From NCBI GenBank assembly GCA_024123915.1, contig CP099650.1, positions 7,068,001 through 7,132,000 of the forward strand: a stretch of DNA of 64,000 bases. Reading direction: 5' to 3'. Position numbers and translations under genes: made by a program. Source of the DNA: Oxalobacteraceae bacterium OTU3CAMAD1. GTDB lineage: Bacteria > Pseudomonadota > Gammaproteobacteria > Burkholderiales > Burkholderiaceae_D. The notes beneath the pieces are model-generated. The model had not been told where the DNA came from. It did no database searches and saw only the letters and a list, made by a program, of their open reading frames with translations. How positions within the stretch are numbered: position 1 is the stretch's first letter; each line of letters begins with the position of its first letter. Of this stretch, positions 19,279-28,424 are shown in pieces.

Positions 19279-21869
19279 AGCGCGGTCACATCCTCGTCCG
19301 GCTGTCCCACCCTGCGTCCGCTGCCGTGCATCAGCCAGTAGTGGTGGAAGGCCAGCCGAATGTTGTCGCGCAGTTGCGTGTCGTCCCACGGCTTGGTGTA
19401 GAAGCGGTAGATGGCGCCCTGGTTGACCGAGTCGAGCACCGCGTCGAGCCCCATGAAACCGGACAGGATGATGCGTATCGTCTCCGGGTACATGTCCTTG
19501 ACCTGGCCGAGGAACTCGGTGCCGTTCATGCCTGGCAAACGCTGGTCGCACAGGATCACCTGCACCGGGTGCAGCGCCAGCAGCTCGAACGCTTCGGTGG
19601 CCGATCCGGCCGTCAGAATCTGATAGGCGTCGCGCTGGAACAGCTGGTCGAGCGACCATAATATATCCGGATTGTCGTCGACGATGAGCAGCGTTTGCGC
19701 CGGCTGGTTGGGCGCGGCCGGATCGACCGGCAGGCAGCGCCCCGATTCGACCAGCACCGCCATGTCGGCTGGCGCCACCGGACGGCTGAAAAAATATCCC
19801 TGGATTTCGTCGCAGCGGCTGCGCCGCAGATATTCGAGCTGCGCGCGCGTCTCCACGCCCTCGGCGATCACGCGCAGCTTGAGGCTGTGCGCCATGCTGA
19901 TGATGGCCGTGGCGATGGCGGCGTCGTTCGGATTGGTGGTGATCTCGCGCACGAAGGCGATGTCGATTTTGAGCTTGTCGATCGGGAAGCGCTGCAGATA
20001 CGCCAGCGACGAGTAGCCGGTGCCGAAATCGTCAATCGCCACCTTGATGCCGATCGCCTTCAGATTGGTCAGCACCATGATCGTGCGCTCGGCGTTGGAC
20101 ATCAGCGCGGTCTCGGTCAGCTCCAGTTCGAGCAGGTCCGGCGGCACCTCATGGCGCACCAGCGCAGAACGCACCACCTGTTCCAGGTCGCCCTCGATGA
20201 ATTGGCGGCTGGCGACGTTGACGGCCACGCGCACGGCGCCGACGCCGCTGCGCAGCCAGGCGCCGATCTGCTTGCAGGCGGCGTCGATGATCCAGGCGCC
20301 GACGCGCACGATCAGGCCCGTATCCTCCAGCACCGGCACGAACTCGGACGGGAACACCAGCCCGAAGCCGGGCCGCTGCCAGCGCAGCAACGCCTCGGCG
20401 CCGGCAATGGCGCCGGTGTGCAGGTTCACCTTGGGCTGGTAGTACAGCAGCAGTTCGTCGTTGTCGAGCGCGCGGCGCAGCGCCAGCTCCATGTCCAGCC
20501 GCGCGAGCACCTGCACGTTCATGCCGGCGGTGAAGAAGCGGTAGCCGTCGCGGCCCGCCTGCTTGGCGCGCTCCATCGCGGTGTCGGCGTATTTGAGCAG
20601 CGTTTCGGGATCGGTGGCGTCGTCCGGATACATGGCGATGCCGATGCTGGCGCTCAGCACCGCCGGGTGCCCGTTCAAGTCGAACGGCAGGCGCAGCGCC
20701 TCCCTCACCTCGTTGGCCGTGTGGACGGCGTCCTGCTGGTCGCGCGGCATCGACAGGATCAGCGCGAATTCGTCGCCGCCCATGCGACCGACCGTGTCGC
20801 GCAGGCGCACGCATTGCACCAGCCGGTTGCTGAACTGGCGCAGCAGCTCGTCGCCGAGCGCGGCGCCGAGCGAGTCGTTGATATTCTTGAAGCGGTCCAG
20901 CGCGATGAACAGCACCACGATGCGCCACGATTTTTCCTGCGCCAGCGAGATCGCGTCGGCCAGGGTCTGGAAAAACAGCGTGCGGTTGGGAAGACCCGTC
21001 AGGCTGTCGTAATGGGCCATGTGCTGCAGCAGCTCCTCCGAATGGCGCCGCTCGCTGATGTCGCGCGCCACGCCCAGCATGACGTTCGACTGGCCGGGCC
21101 GATTGAGCAACTGCCAGTAGATCTCCACCGGCACCGAGACCAGGTCGCGCCGCATCAATTCGAGTTCGGCCAGCTCCGGCGTGCGCGCCTGGCCGATGGC
21201 GGCGGCGTAGTCGTCGAGCCGGTGCGCCTGCGCGCGCAACAGCGCCTGCGTGCCCAGTCCCAGCCGGCTGGCGGTCTGGCCCAGCATCTCGTCGCGCGGG
21301 TAGCCCAGCATGCGGCAGGCGCCGTCGTTGACGTCGACCAGTTCGGCGGTGGCCGCGTCGAGCAGGAAGATGGCGTCGGCGGTGGCGTCCATGGCGCTGC
21401 GGAAGCGCTGCAGTTCGAGGGTGCGCTCGCGTACCGTCTGCTCCAGGCGCACGTTGTAGTTGCGCGCCTCGCGGTGCAGCAGGCGCACCTCGAGCATATT
21501 GCGGATGCGGGTGAGCACCTCGACCGGGTCGATCGGCTTGCTCAGGAAGTCGCGCGCGCCCGCTTCGAGCGCCTTGAGTTTATGGTCCGGCTGCGCCGTC
21601 ACCACCAGCACCGGCAGCCAGGAATCGGCCTCGAGCGGGCGCAGCGCGTCCATCACTTCGAAGCCGTCCATGCCGGGCATCTGCAAGTCGAGGATGATGA
21701 GGTCGTATCGATGTCGGCTGTGCCAGTCGGCCACCACGCGCGGGTCCGTGGTGGAGGTGACCGCCTCATAGCCGGTCGACTTGAGCAGGAATTCGAGCAG
21801 CTCCACGTTGACGACCTGGTCGTCGACGATCAAGATGCGTGCGTGAAAAATATCGGTCTGGCTGATCAT
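19263..21869 (-). CDS. REC-PAS-GGDEF-EAL-REC c-di-GMP signalling protein
   Basis: 868 residues from ATG 21869, which has GGAGG 10 bases upstream; an in-frame Met 40 codons earlier lacks one. Order: receiver (Asp61 in LIILDLQMPG), a coiled linker, PAS (about 155-275), GGDEF (intact at 364-368, with an RLRD inhibitory site five residues before it), EAL (EALLRW at 492-494, ELTETALM, IDDFGTGYSSL, IAEGVET), and a second receiver at the C-terminus (Asp775 in ILCDQRLPG). Both cyclase and phosphodiesterase residues look intact, so either or both activities may occur. With two receivers it could be driven by two kinases; none is encoded next to it. Convergent overlap with thiL. Confidence 0.92.
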   Translation of the reverse strand: MISQTDIFHARILIVDDQVVNVELLEFLLKSTGYEAVTSTTDPRVVADWHSRHRYDLIILDLQMPGMDGFEVMDALRPLEADSWLPVLVVTAQPDHKLKALEAGARDFLSKPIDPVEVLTRIRNMLEVRLLHREARNYNVRLEQTVRERTLELQRFRSAMDATADAIFLLDAATAELVDVNDGACRMLGYPRDEMLGQTASRLGLGTQALLRAQAHRLDDYAAAIGQARTPELAELELMRRDLVSVPVEIYWQLLNRPGQSNVMLGVARDISERRHSEELLQHMAHYDSLTGLPNRTLFFQTLADAISLAQEKSWRIVVLFIALDRFKNINDSLGAALGDELLRQFSNRLVQCVRLRDTVGRMGGDEFALILSMPRDQQDAVHTANEVREALRLPFDLNGHPAVLSASIGIAMYPDDATDPETLLKYADTAMERAKQAGRDGYRFFTAGMNVQVLARLDMELALRRALDNDELLLYYQPKVNLHTGAIAGAEALLRWQRPGFGLVFPSEFVPVLEDTGLIVRVGAWIIDAACKQIGAWLRSGVGAVRVAVNVASRQFIEGDLEQVVRSALVRHEVPPDLLELELTETALMSNAERTIMVLTNLKAIGIKVAIDDFGTGYSSLAYLQRFPIDKLKIDIAFVREITTNPNDAAIATAIISMAHSLKLRVIAEGVETRAQLEYLRRSRCDEIQGYFFSRPVAPADMAVLVESGRCLPVDPAAPNQPAQTLLIVDDNPDILWSLDQLFQRDAYQILTAGSATEAFELLALHPVQVILCDQRLPGMNGTEFLGQVKDMYPETIRIILSGFMGLDAVLDSVNQGAIYRFYTKPWDDTQLRDNIRLAFHHYWLMHGSGRRVGQPDEDVTALQDVK

Positions 21870-22174
21870 GGGATGCGCCTCCGGTGGGCTATCGAACCGG
21901 CGTTCTGGCCGGATCAGTCCGCTTTCTTCCCGCAAGCGACTTCGGCTTGCTTGACTGGTGCGCGTTTCCGCAGTTTTTAGGTAGAGCACGCCACGCAGTG
22001 CTATTGAGTGTACGCAAGTTCAAATCGCCGGTCTAATGTTTTTATGCAAAGTTAGGTTTGCTGCTAATCAGCAGTGCATCGCTGGCAACGATTGTGATCT
22101 GCATGGTACAGTGGCAGCACACCCTGCGGGATATCCCAGCCGGCTCCCGAACGCCGCTTCAGAAGGAGATTTAG
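21870..22174. other. Divergent intergenic region between the GGDEF-EAL gene and pncC
   Basis: 305 bases that should hold both promoters. A small hairpin CTGCTAATCAGCAG lies near 22060. The strong ribosome-binding site AAGGAGAT for pncC is at 22162-22169. I see no small gene. Confidence 0.5.
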
Positions 22175-22693
22175 ATGAGTATCGAGACGAAACACGAGAC
22201 GAAAACCGATAACGCCACCACCATCCTCGACCTGGCCGCGCAGGTCGGCAAGGCGCTACAGGACAAGGGCCTGATCCTGGCCACCGCCGAATCGTGCACC
22301 GGCGGCGGCGTGGCGCAGGCCATCACAGAGATCGCCGGTTCGACGGCCTGGTTCGACTGCGGCTTCATCGCCTATTCCAACGCCTCCAAGAGCGAGCTGC
22401 TGGACGTGTCGGCCGCGCTGATCGCGCAGATGGGCAGCGTTTCCGAGGAAGTGGCGGCGGCGATGGCGAGCGGCGCCCTCGGTTCGAGCAACGCCCATCT
22501 GGCCGTCTCGACCACCGGCATCGCCGGCCCGACCGGCGCGGTGCCGGGCAAGCCGGTGGGCACCGTCTGCTTCGGCTGGGCCAACGCCGACACCGTCCAC
22601 ACCGAGCGCCTGGTCTTCAGCGGCGACCGCAAGGCGGTGCGCGAGCAGACCGTGATCCACGCGCTGCAGGGCCTGCTGCGTTTCATCGACTGA
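22175..22693 (+). CDS. pncC: Nicotinamide-nucleotide amidohydrolase (CinA C-terminal family)
   Basis: 172 residues, the stand-alone CinA-C domain. TAESCTGGGVAQAITEIAGSTAWFDCGFIAYSN holds the catalytic Ser of the family, and STTGIAGPTGAVPGKPVGTVCF the conserved glycine-rich segment. Deamidates NMN to nicotinic-acid mononucleotide in NAD recycling. Preceded by AAGGAGAT, a strong ribosome-binding site. The N-terminal ~15 residues are polar and not conserved in the family. Confidence 0.9.
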   Translation: MSIETKHETKTDNATTILDLAAQVGKALQDKGLILATAESCTGGGVAQAITEIAGSTAWFDCGFIAYSNASKSELLDVSAALIAQMGSVSEEVAAAMASGALGSSNAHLAVSTTGIAGPTGAVPGKPVGTVCFGWANADTVHTERLVFSGDRKAVREQTVIHALQGLLRFID

Positions 22694-22822
22694 CACCCGG
22701 TCTTTTCTCCCCAACGGCGCCATCACGTCAGTGATGGTTGCCTTCCTGCCACAAAACAATTACTCTCGATGCGTTCGAGCGCGATGGTGCGCCCATTTCC
22801 AGCAGATTCAGGGGTGATTTCG

Positions 22823-23575
22823 ATGCAAAACACGGTACATTTTATTCTTCAAGGTAAAGGCGGCATCGGCAAGACCTTGGTCTCGACCATCCTCGCGCAA
22901 TGGCTCGCCAGCAAGGATGCGGACGGGGATTTGGAAGCGCCGCGCCAGCCGCTGCGCTGCTACGACACCGACCAGGAGAACGCCACGTTTTCGCGCTACA
23001 AGGCAATGGACGTCAAACATGTGCCGGTGATGACCGACAGCCGCACCATCGACCCCAAGCGCTTCGACGCGCTGATGATCGACATCCTCGAAGAAGAAGG
23101 CAACTGCGTCATCGACAACGGCGCCAACACCTTCTCGCCGCTGATGGGCTATCTGCTTGAAAACGATTGCTTCGCGCTGCTCGAGGAATCGGGCCGCAAG
23201 GTTTACATCCACACCATCGTCGGCGGCGGCGACACTTTGCACGACACGGCGATGGGCTTCGTCTCGACCGCCAAGGCCACCAAGGTGCCGCTGGTGCTGT
23301 GGGAAAACGAGCACTTCGGCCTGCTGCAATCGGCGTCCGGCAAGCAGTTCACCGAGTCGCAGACCTACGCCGACAATTCGTCGCGCGTGCGCGGGCGCAT
23401 CGTACTGTCGGCGCGTAACGCCGACACCTTCGGCGCCGACATCAAGAAGATGAACACGGCGCGCCTGACCGCCAACGAAGTGCGCGAAAGCGACAAGTTC
23501 AACGTCATGGAAAAGCAGCGCATCAAGGTGGTGTTCCGCGACTTGTTCGAGCAGCTTGACAAGGTCGAGTGGTAA
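22823..23575 (+). CDS. TraL-like P-loop ATPase (chromosomal orphan)
   Basis: 250 residues from ATG 22823 (AGGGG ahead). HFILQGKGGIGKTLVSTILAQ carries a deviant Walker A (residues 11-18), followed by CYDTDQENATFSRYKAM, CVIDNGANTFSPLMGYLLEN and IHTIVGGGDTLHDT. These blocks match, from memory, the TraL protein of IncP plasmid RP4 along its length, including the closing LFEQLD. TraL is a MinD/ParA-like ATPase of the conjugation region with an unclear role. Here no relaxase, coupling protein or mating-pair genes are nearby; the only partner is the TraM-like gene 6 bases downstream. Base composition matches the chromosome, so the pair looks resident rather than newly arrived. Confidence 0.82.
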   Translation: MQNTVHFILQGKGGIGKTLVSTILAQWLASKDADGDLEAPRQPLRCYDTDQENATFSRYKAMDVKHVPVMTDSRTIDPKRFDALMIDILEEEGNCVIDNGANTFSPLMGYLLENDCFALLEESGRKVYIHTIVGGGDTLHDTAMGFVSTAKATKVPLVLWENEHFGLLQSASGKQFTESQTYADNSSRVRGRIVLSARNADTFGADIKKMNTARLTANEVRESDKFNVMEKQRIKVVFRDLFEQLDKVEW

Positions 23576-23581
23576 GCGGCC

Positions 23582-24166
23582 ATGGATCAGCAAAAGCTGC
23601 GGAGTCTGGTGTTTGAAAAAACCGGCGTCAAGATCGACATCGACGATCCGATTTTTGCGCTGGTGGCGCTGAACGAGGCGGTGTTGGAGGAAGCGGTCGA
23701 GCGGCATATCGCGGCCATCGATGCAGCCTCGCTCGAGTTGACGCAGCATGCGCGCCTGGCCGGTGGCTTGCCGCCGGCGCAGGAGTCGGCGCGCAAGGCG
23801 GCGGCGCTGGATGCGACCAACGAGCCGGTGACGGGTGCGGCGCCCTCCACTTCCGGCGCTAATGCCGGCTACGTGCCGACGCCGCCCGGTCCGGTGCGGC
23901 CGATCGCCACGCAGTCGCCGGCGATCACGCCGCGCGAGTTGCGGTTGCTGGGGGCCGCTGCGGGTATCGCCATACTCAGTGCACTGATCGTTGTTGGAGC
24001 GCAGGCGCTGTTTTCCAAACCGGCGCCGGCACCTGTGATCGAACAGGCCAAGACGCTGACGCCGGAGCAGACGCTGGCCTTGCGCAACGCTGAAAAATTG
24101 ACCAAGGCCATCGAGAAGCTGGACCCGAAGGTGCGCAGTCAGTTGCAGGCGGAGTTGCAGAAATAG
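23582..24166 (+). CDS. TraM-like membrane protein paired with TraL
   Basis: 194 residues, 6 bases after the TraL-like gene. The N-terminal DIDDPIFALVALNEAVLEEAVERH resembles the start of IncP TraM. Then an Ala/Pro-rich linker (60-118), one membrane helix (about 122-143, LLGAAAGIAILSALIVVGA) and a C-terminal helix of about 45 residues with EKLTKAIEKLDPKVRSQLQ. The arrangement suggests a single-span inner-membrane anchor presenting cytosolic helices to the ATPase. Function unknown. The coupling with the ATPase gene is the main evidence for a joint role. Confidence 0.72.
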   Translation: MDQQKLRSLVFEKTGVKIDIDDPIFALVALNEAVLEEAVERHIAAIDAASLELTQHARLAGGLPPAQESARKAAALDATNEPVTGAAPSTSGANAGYVPTPPGPVRPIATQSPAITPRELRLLGAAAGIAILSALIVVGAQALFSKPAPAPVIEQAKTLTPEQTLALRNAEKLTKAIEKLDPKVRSQLQAELQK

Positions 24167-24228
24167 CGATGGGGCGGCGGATGCGGCATCCGCCATTTAG
24201 CCCTATGGATCTCTTTTTTCGTGCTAAC

Positions 24229-24248
24229 ATGTGAATACCTGTTCACAT
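24229..24248. promoter_or_regulatory. SmtB/ArsR-type metal-responsive operator
   Basis: A perfect inverted repeat ATGTGAA-TACCTG-TTCACAT. Its minus strand contains TGAACA-GG-TATTCA, the 12-2-12-style core bound by SmtB/ZiaR/CzrA regulators. A -10-like TAACAT (24225-24230) abuts it, so a bound repressor would block the promoter of the regulator-exporter operon. Confidence 0.8.
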
Positions 24249-24594
24249 GATGAGTTGTACAAAATACATGAGTTGCCAACACGACTATACCGGCATCGAT
24301 CCCGCCATCGCGCAATTGGCCGATCTGTTTCACCTGCTGGGCGATCCGACCCGCTTGCGCATCGTGCTGGCCTGCGTGGCGGCGCCGATCGCCGTCAGCG
24401 ACATCGCCACCTCCCTTGAACTGAGCAGCTCCCTGGTGAGCCACCACTTGCGCTTGCTGCGCGCGGCGCGCATTGTGAAGTCCGAGCGACAGGGCAAGCA
24501 AGTTTTCTACTCCGCCGCCGATGCGCATATCAGCGACGTCCTGAACGATATGCTCGAACATATCGCCGAACCTGCCAACGGGAACGAAGCATGA
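24247..24594 (+). CDS. ArsR/SmtB-family metal-sensing repressor
   Basis: Up to 115 residues. Winged helix with [16 protein letters not shown] and [28 protein letters not shown], the recognition helix of the family (here [19 protein letters not shown]). Cys4, Cys9 and the Cys-Gln-His at 9-11 could be metal ligands. The operator dyad overlaps the first ATG (24247), so translation more likely starts at 24250 or 24268 (MSCQHDYTG, 108 residues); no clear Shine-Dalgarno decides between them. Stop overlaps the exporter start (ATGA). Expected to release DNA on binding Zn, Co or Ni and so induce the downstream exporter. Confidence 0.88.
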   Translation: MMSCTKYMSCQHDYTGIDPAIAQLADLFHLLGDPTRLRIVLACVAAPIAVSDIATSLELSSSLVSHHLRLLRAARIVKSERQGKQVFYSAADAHISDVLNDMLEHIAEPANGNEA

Positions 24595-25652
24595 GCAAGC
24601 ACCACGACCATCACGACCACGATCACGGCCATGATCACGGCCACCACGATCATGATCATGAGCACGGACATGATCACGGACATGCGCCCGCCAAGCCCGC
24701 CGTAAAAGGCCACTCCCACGATCACGGTCATGGGCATGGGCACGATCACGCGCACGGCCATCACCACCACGGCGATCCCAACACCATGGGCCGCGCCTTC
24801 GCCATCGCCATCGTGCTCAACCTGGCCTTCGTCGGCATCGAATTCTTCTACGGTTTCCTGGCCAACTCCACCGCGCTGATGGCCGACGCCGGCCACAACC
24901 TGTCCGACGTGCTGGGCCTGATGCTGGCCTGGGGTGCGGCCATCCTGGCCAAGCGCCTGCCGAACCAACGCTACACCTACGGCCTGCGCAGCACCTCGAT
25001 ACTGGCCGCGCTGTTCAACGCGATGCTGCTGATGGTCGCCTGCGGCGGCATCGCCTTCGAGGCGGTGCAGCAACTGGCCCATCCAGAGCCGGTGGGCGGC
25101 TTGACTGTGTCGGTGGTGGCCGGTGTCGGCATTCTGGTCAACGGTTTCTCGGCGTGGTTGTTCATGTCCGGGAGCAAGGACGACATCAATATCCGTGGCG
25201 CCTATCTGCATCTGGCCGCCGACGCCGCCATCTCGCTGGGCGTGCTGGTGGCCGGCGTGATCGTCCGCTTCTCCGGCTGGAATTGGGTCGATCCGGCGGT
25301 CAGCATGGTGATCGTTGCCATCATCGTCTACAGCACCTGGTCGCTGCTCAAGCAGTCGCTGCGGATGATGCTGGCGGCCGTGCCGGACAATGTGGACCGG
25401 GGCGAGATCGAGCGGTTCCTGCGCGAGCGGCCGGGTGTGACCGAGGTGCACGACCTGCATATCTGGGCGATGAGCACCACCGAGACCGCGCTGACCGCGC
25501 AGCTGGTCACGCCGGGGGGTTATCCGGGCGACGTGGCGGTTGATGACATTTCCCGGCAGCTGCGCGAGGATTTTTCGATCCAGCACAGTACCTTGCAGGT
25601 GCGGCTGGGTACCACCGTGCATGAGTGTTGTTTGCAGGAGCCGGCGCATTAG
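24591..25652 (+). CDS. Cation diffusion facilitator with His-rich N-terminus
   Basis: 353 residues. The first 62 residues hold 28 His in Asp/Gly/His repeats, a cytosolic metal-gathering tail. Six membrane helices follow, with the Zn-site pairs in [10 protein letters not shown] and [12 protein letters not shown], then a C-terminal ferredoxin-like domain ([25 protein letters not shown]). Exports Zn(II), Co(II) or Ni(II) from cytoplasm in exchange for protons. Overlaps the ArsR gene by 4 bases and shares its operator. The DmeF/ZitB-like His tail favours Co/Ni/Zn, but the metal cannot be fixed from sequence. Confidence 0.92.
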   Translation: MSKHHDHHDHDHGHDHGHHDHDHEHGHDHGHAPAKPAVKGHSHDHGHGHGHDHAHGHHHHGDPNTMGRAFAIAIVLNLAFVGIEFFYGFLANSTALMADAGHNLSDVLGLMLAWGAAILAKRLPNQRYTYGLRSTSILAALFNAMLLMVACGGIAFEAVQQLAHPEPVGGLTVSVVAGVGILVNGFSAWLFMSGSKDDINIRGAYLHLAADAAISLGVLVAGVIVRFSGWNWVDPAVSMVIVAIIVYSTWSLLKQSLRMMLAAVPDNVDRGEIERFLRERPGVTEVHDLHIWAMSTTETALTAQLVTPGGYPGDVAVDDISRQLREDFSIQHSTLQVRLGTTVHECCLQEPAH

Positions 25653-25674
25653 GGACGAGCCGGCGACGGCTCGT

Positions 25675-25713
25675 GGATGGCGGATTACGCTTCGCTAATC
25701 CGCCCTGCGTGGT
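25675..25713. repeat. CGTAGGGCGGATTA palindrome family
   Basis: GGATGGCGGATTACGCTTCG then CTAATCCGCCCTGCGTGG; arms GGCGGATTA and TAATCCGCC. One arm base differs (CTGCG instead of CTACG). Lies between convergent CDF exporter and cysK, where it could act as a bidirectional hairpin. Confidence 0.8.
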
Positions 25714-25744
25714 TCCGAGGTAAGTCGGCGCGCGGGCCGGCGCA

Positions 25745-26677
<933 letters not shown>

Positions 26678-26748
26678 GGAAAAAACCTCCGCGCGATGGG
26701 GAGTAGCCAGTCTACTCCTCCCGCGCGGACAACGACGCATTTATACGC

Positions 26749-27318
26749 TTACTTCACATCCATCAGTTCGACGTCGAAGATCAGCGCCGAATTCGGCGGG
26801 ATGCCGCTGCCCGGCGACGGACGCGAGCCGTAGGCCAGCTCGGACGGAATGATCAGGGTGCGCTTGCCGCCGACCTTCATGCCCTGAATGCCCTGGTCCC
26901 ACCCCTTGATGACGCGGCCGGCGCCGAGCACGAAGTCGAGCGGTTCGCCGCGTGGAATCGACGAATCGAACTGTTTGCCGTGCATGTTTTTCGCCAGTGG
27001 ACGATACAGCCAGCCGGTGTAGTGCATGTAGACGGTGGCGCCGGTGCTGGCCTCCTTGCCGGTGCCGACCTTGGTGTCGGTGATGATCAGTTGCTCGGCG
27101 GCCGGGCCGGGGGTGGCCGAACCGACGACCATCGGCGGCGGTGGCGGCGCGACGGCGGGCGTGGCGGTGGTGGTTGGCGCCGCAGGTGCTGGTTGCGCGG
27201 TTTGCGCCGCCGGAGCGGCCGGGGCCGCTGGTGCTGCAGGAGCGGCGGGAGTCTGGGCCTGGGCCACGGAGGCCGCCAGCGCGCACAGCATTGCTACTAA
27301 AACGGAACTACGCGTCAT
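26749..27318 (-). CDS. Exported FKBP-type peptidyl-prolyl isomerase
   Basis: 189 residues from ATG 27318. Signal peptide MTRSSVLVAMLCALAASVAQAQ, then an Ala/Pro low-complexity linker (about 22-70) and one FKBP domain (about 78-189) with VYMHYTGWLY, FDSSIPRGEPLDFVLGAGRVIKGWDQGIQGMKVGGKR and IPPNSALIFDVELMDV. Active-site residues (Tyr, Asp, Phe, Val-Ile, Trp) are present. Periplasmic proline isomerase/chaperone. The Pro/Ala linker may act as a spacer. Shares the strand with cysK but with a 71-base gap. Confidence 0.9.
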   Translation of the reverse strand: MTRSSVLVAMLCALAASVAQAQTPAAPAAPAAPAAPAAQTAQPAPAAPTTTATPAVAPPPPPMVVGSATPGPAAEQLIITDTKVGTGKEASTGATVYMHYTGWLYRPLAKNMHGKQFDSSIPRGEPLDFVLGAGRVIKGWDQGIQGMKVGGKRTLIIPSELAYGSRPSPGSGIPPNSALIFDVELMDVK

Positions 27319-27463
27319 GTTTTTTCTTTCAATGAGTTTCTGTGGACAGCACGGCGGCCGTGCCAGCGCGCACAATGATAGCAAACCTGCCCGGCGCACC
27401 GGATAAAATTGGCGGTTAAGACAAACCCGCGCGCTTTCGCCTGGCCGCCGGCGTCATCACTTA

Positions 27464-27490
27464 GGGGTCGTACCCGCAGGGTACGACCCC
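27464..27490. repeat. Perfect inverted repeat GGGGTCGTACCC (12-bp arms)
   Basis: GGGGTCGTACCC (27464-27475), loop GCA, GGGTACGACCCC (27479-27490). No T-run follows on either strand, but it is placed 15 bases past the tcdA stop where a terminator is expected. Its GGGGTC/GACCCC ends match the dyads at 39149-39241 and 58818-58859. Confidence 0.8.
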
Positions 27491-27505
27491 GCCCGGCAGT
27501 GCGGG

Positions 27506-28351
27506 TTAAAGCGGCTCCAGTGCCGCCTGCGCGCCATCGGCCAGCTGCCGCAGCACGTGGCCGGCGGCGACCATGCCGAAGGTGGCCGTGACCACCATCG
27601 CCGAGCCGAAGCCGGCGCAGTTCAAGCCGGTCACGCCGCCGGCGCGGTCGTCGCCGTCCACCGCGCACACCTCGCCCGTTTCGGGAAACTTGAGCGGCTC
27701 CATCGAGAACACCGCATCCACATGGAACTTGGTTTTCTCGCCGCGCGGATAGCCGTACTGGCTGCGCAAGACCTTGCGCACCTTTTTCAGTAGCGGTTCC
27801 TGCTCGGTGCGGGCCAGGTCGCGCACGGCGATCTGGGTCGGGTCGGTCTGGCCGCCGGCGCTGCCGATGATGACCAGCGGCAGCGCGTGCTGGCGGCAAT
27901 ACGCGATCATCGCGGCCTTGGCCTTGACGCTGTCGATGGCGTCGACCACGTAGTCGAACTTGCCGGCGCCTATCATCTCGTCGAGATTGTCGGCGCTGAC
28001 GAAGTCTTCGATCTGGTTGACCACGCAGTAGGGATTGATCTGCCCGATGCGCTCGGCCAGCGCGCTGATCTTGGCCTGGCCGACGGTGCCGGTCAACGCC
28101 TGGATCTGGCGGTTGATGTTCGATTCGGCCACGTTGTCGAGGTCGATCAGGGTCAGTTGGCCGATGGCGCTGCGGGCCAGCGCCTCGACGATCCACGAGC
28201 CGACGCCGCCGACGCCGACCACGCACACGTGGGCGCCACGGAAGCGCGCCAGCGCGCGTTCGCCGTACAATCGGGCGATGCCGCCGAAACGGCGGTCGAA
28301 GTCGATGGCGTCCGGGCCTTGGTCGACATTAAGGTCAGAGATACTGTTCAT
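27506..28351 (-). CDS. tcdA: tRNA threonylcarbamoyladenosine dehydratase
   Basis: 281 residues. E1/ThiF/MoeB fold: CVVGVGGVGSWIVEALARS (ATP loop), LIDLDNVAESNINRQIQAL (Asp and Arg for adenylation), VVDAIDSVKAKAAMIAYCRQ. Length and GYPRGEKTKFHVDAVFSMEP match TcdA/CsdL. Converts t6A37 in tRNA to its cyclic form using ATP. The partner step of t6A formation, tsaC, lies elsewhere in this window (39290). Divergent from the hemerythrin-PdxH gene. Confidence 0.93.
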   Translation of the reverse strand: MNSISDLNVDQGPDAIDFDRRFGGIARLYGERALARFRGAHVCVVGVGGVGSWIVEALARSAIGQLTLIDLDNVAESNINRQIQALTGTVGQAKISALAERIGQINPYCVVNQIEDFVSADNLDEMIGAGKFDYVVDAIDSVKAKAAMIAYCRQHALPLVIIGSAGGQTDPTQIAVRDLARTEQEPLLKKVRKVLRSQYGYPRGEKTKFHVDAVFSMEPLKFPETGEVCAVDGDDRAGGVTGLNCAGFGSAMVVTATFGMVAAGHVLRQLADGAQAALEPL

Positions 28352-28424
28352 CCCGCCATTTTACCGGACGCGGCGACAAGAATTATTCTAGAATGACTTT
28401 CCCACCCAGCCTGAGCCCCACGCC

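Noticed and set aside
22823-24166. Integrative conjugative element
   Set aside because: Only TraL/TraM-like genes are present; no integrase, relaxase, att repeat or tRNA target is visible around them.
24600-24780. Tandem CAC/GAT-rich DNA resembling a repeat array
   Set aside because: It encodes the His-rich tail of the CDF exporter; units are irregular and it has no spacers, so not a CRISPR.
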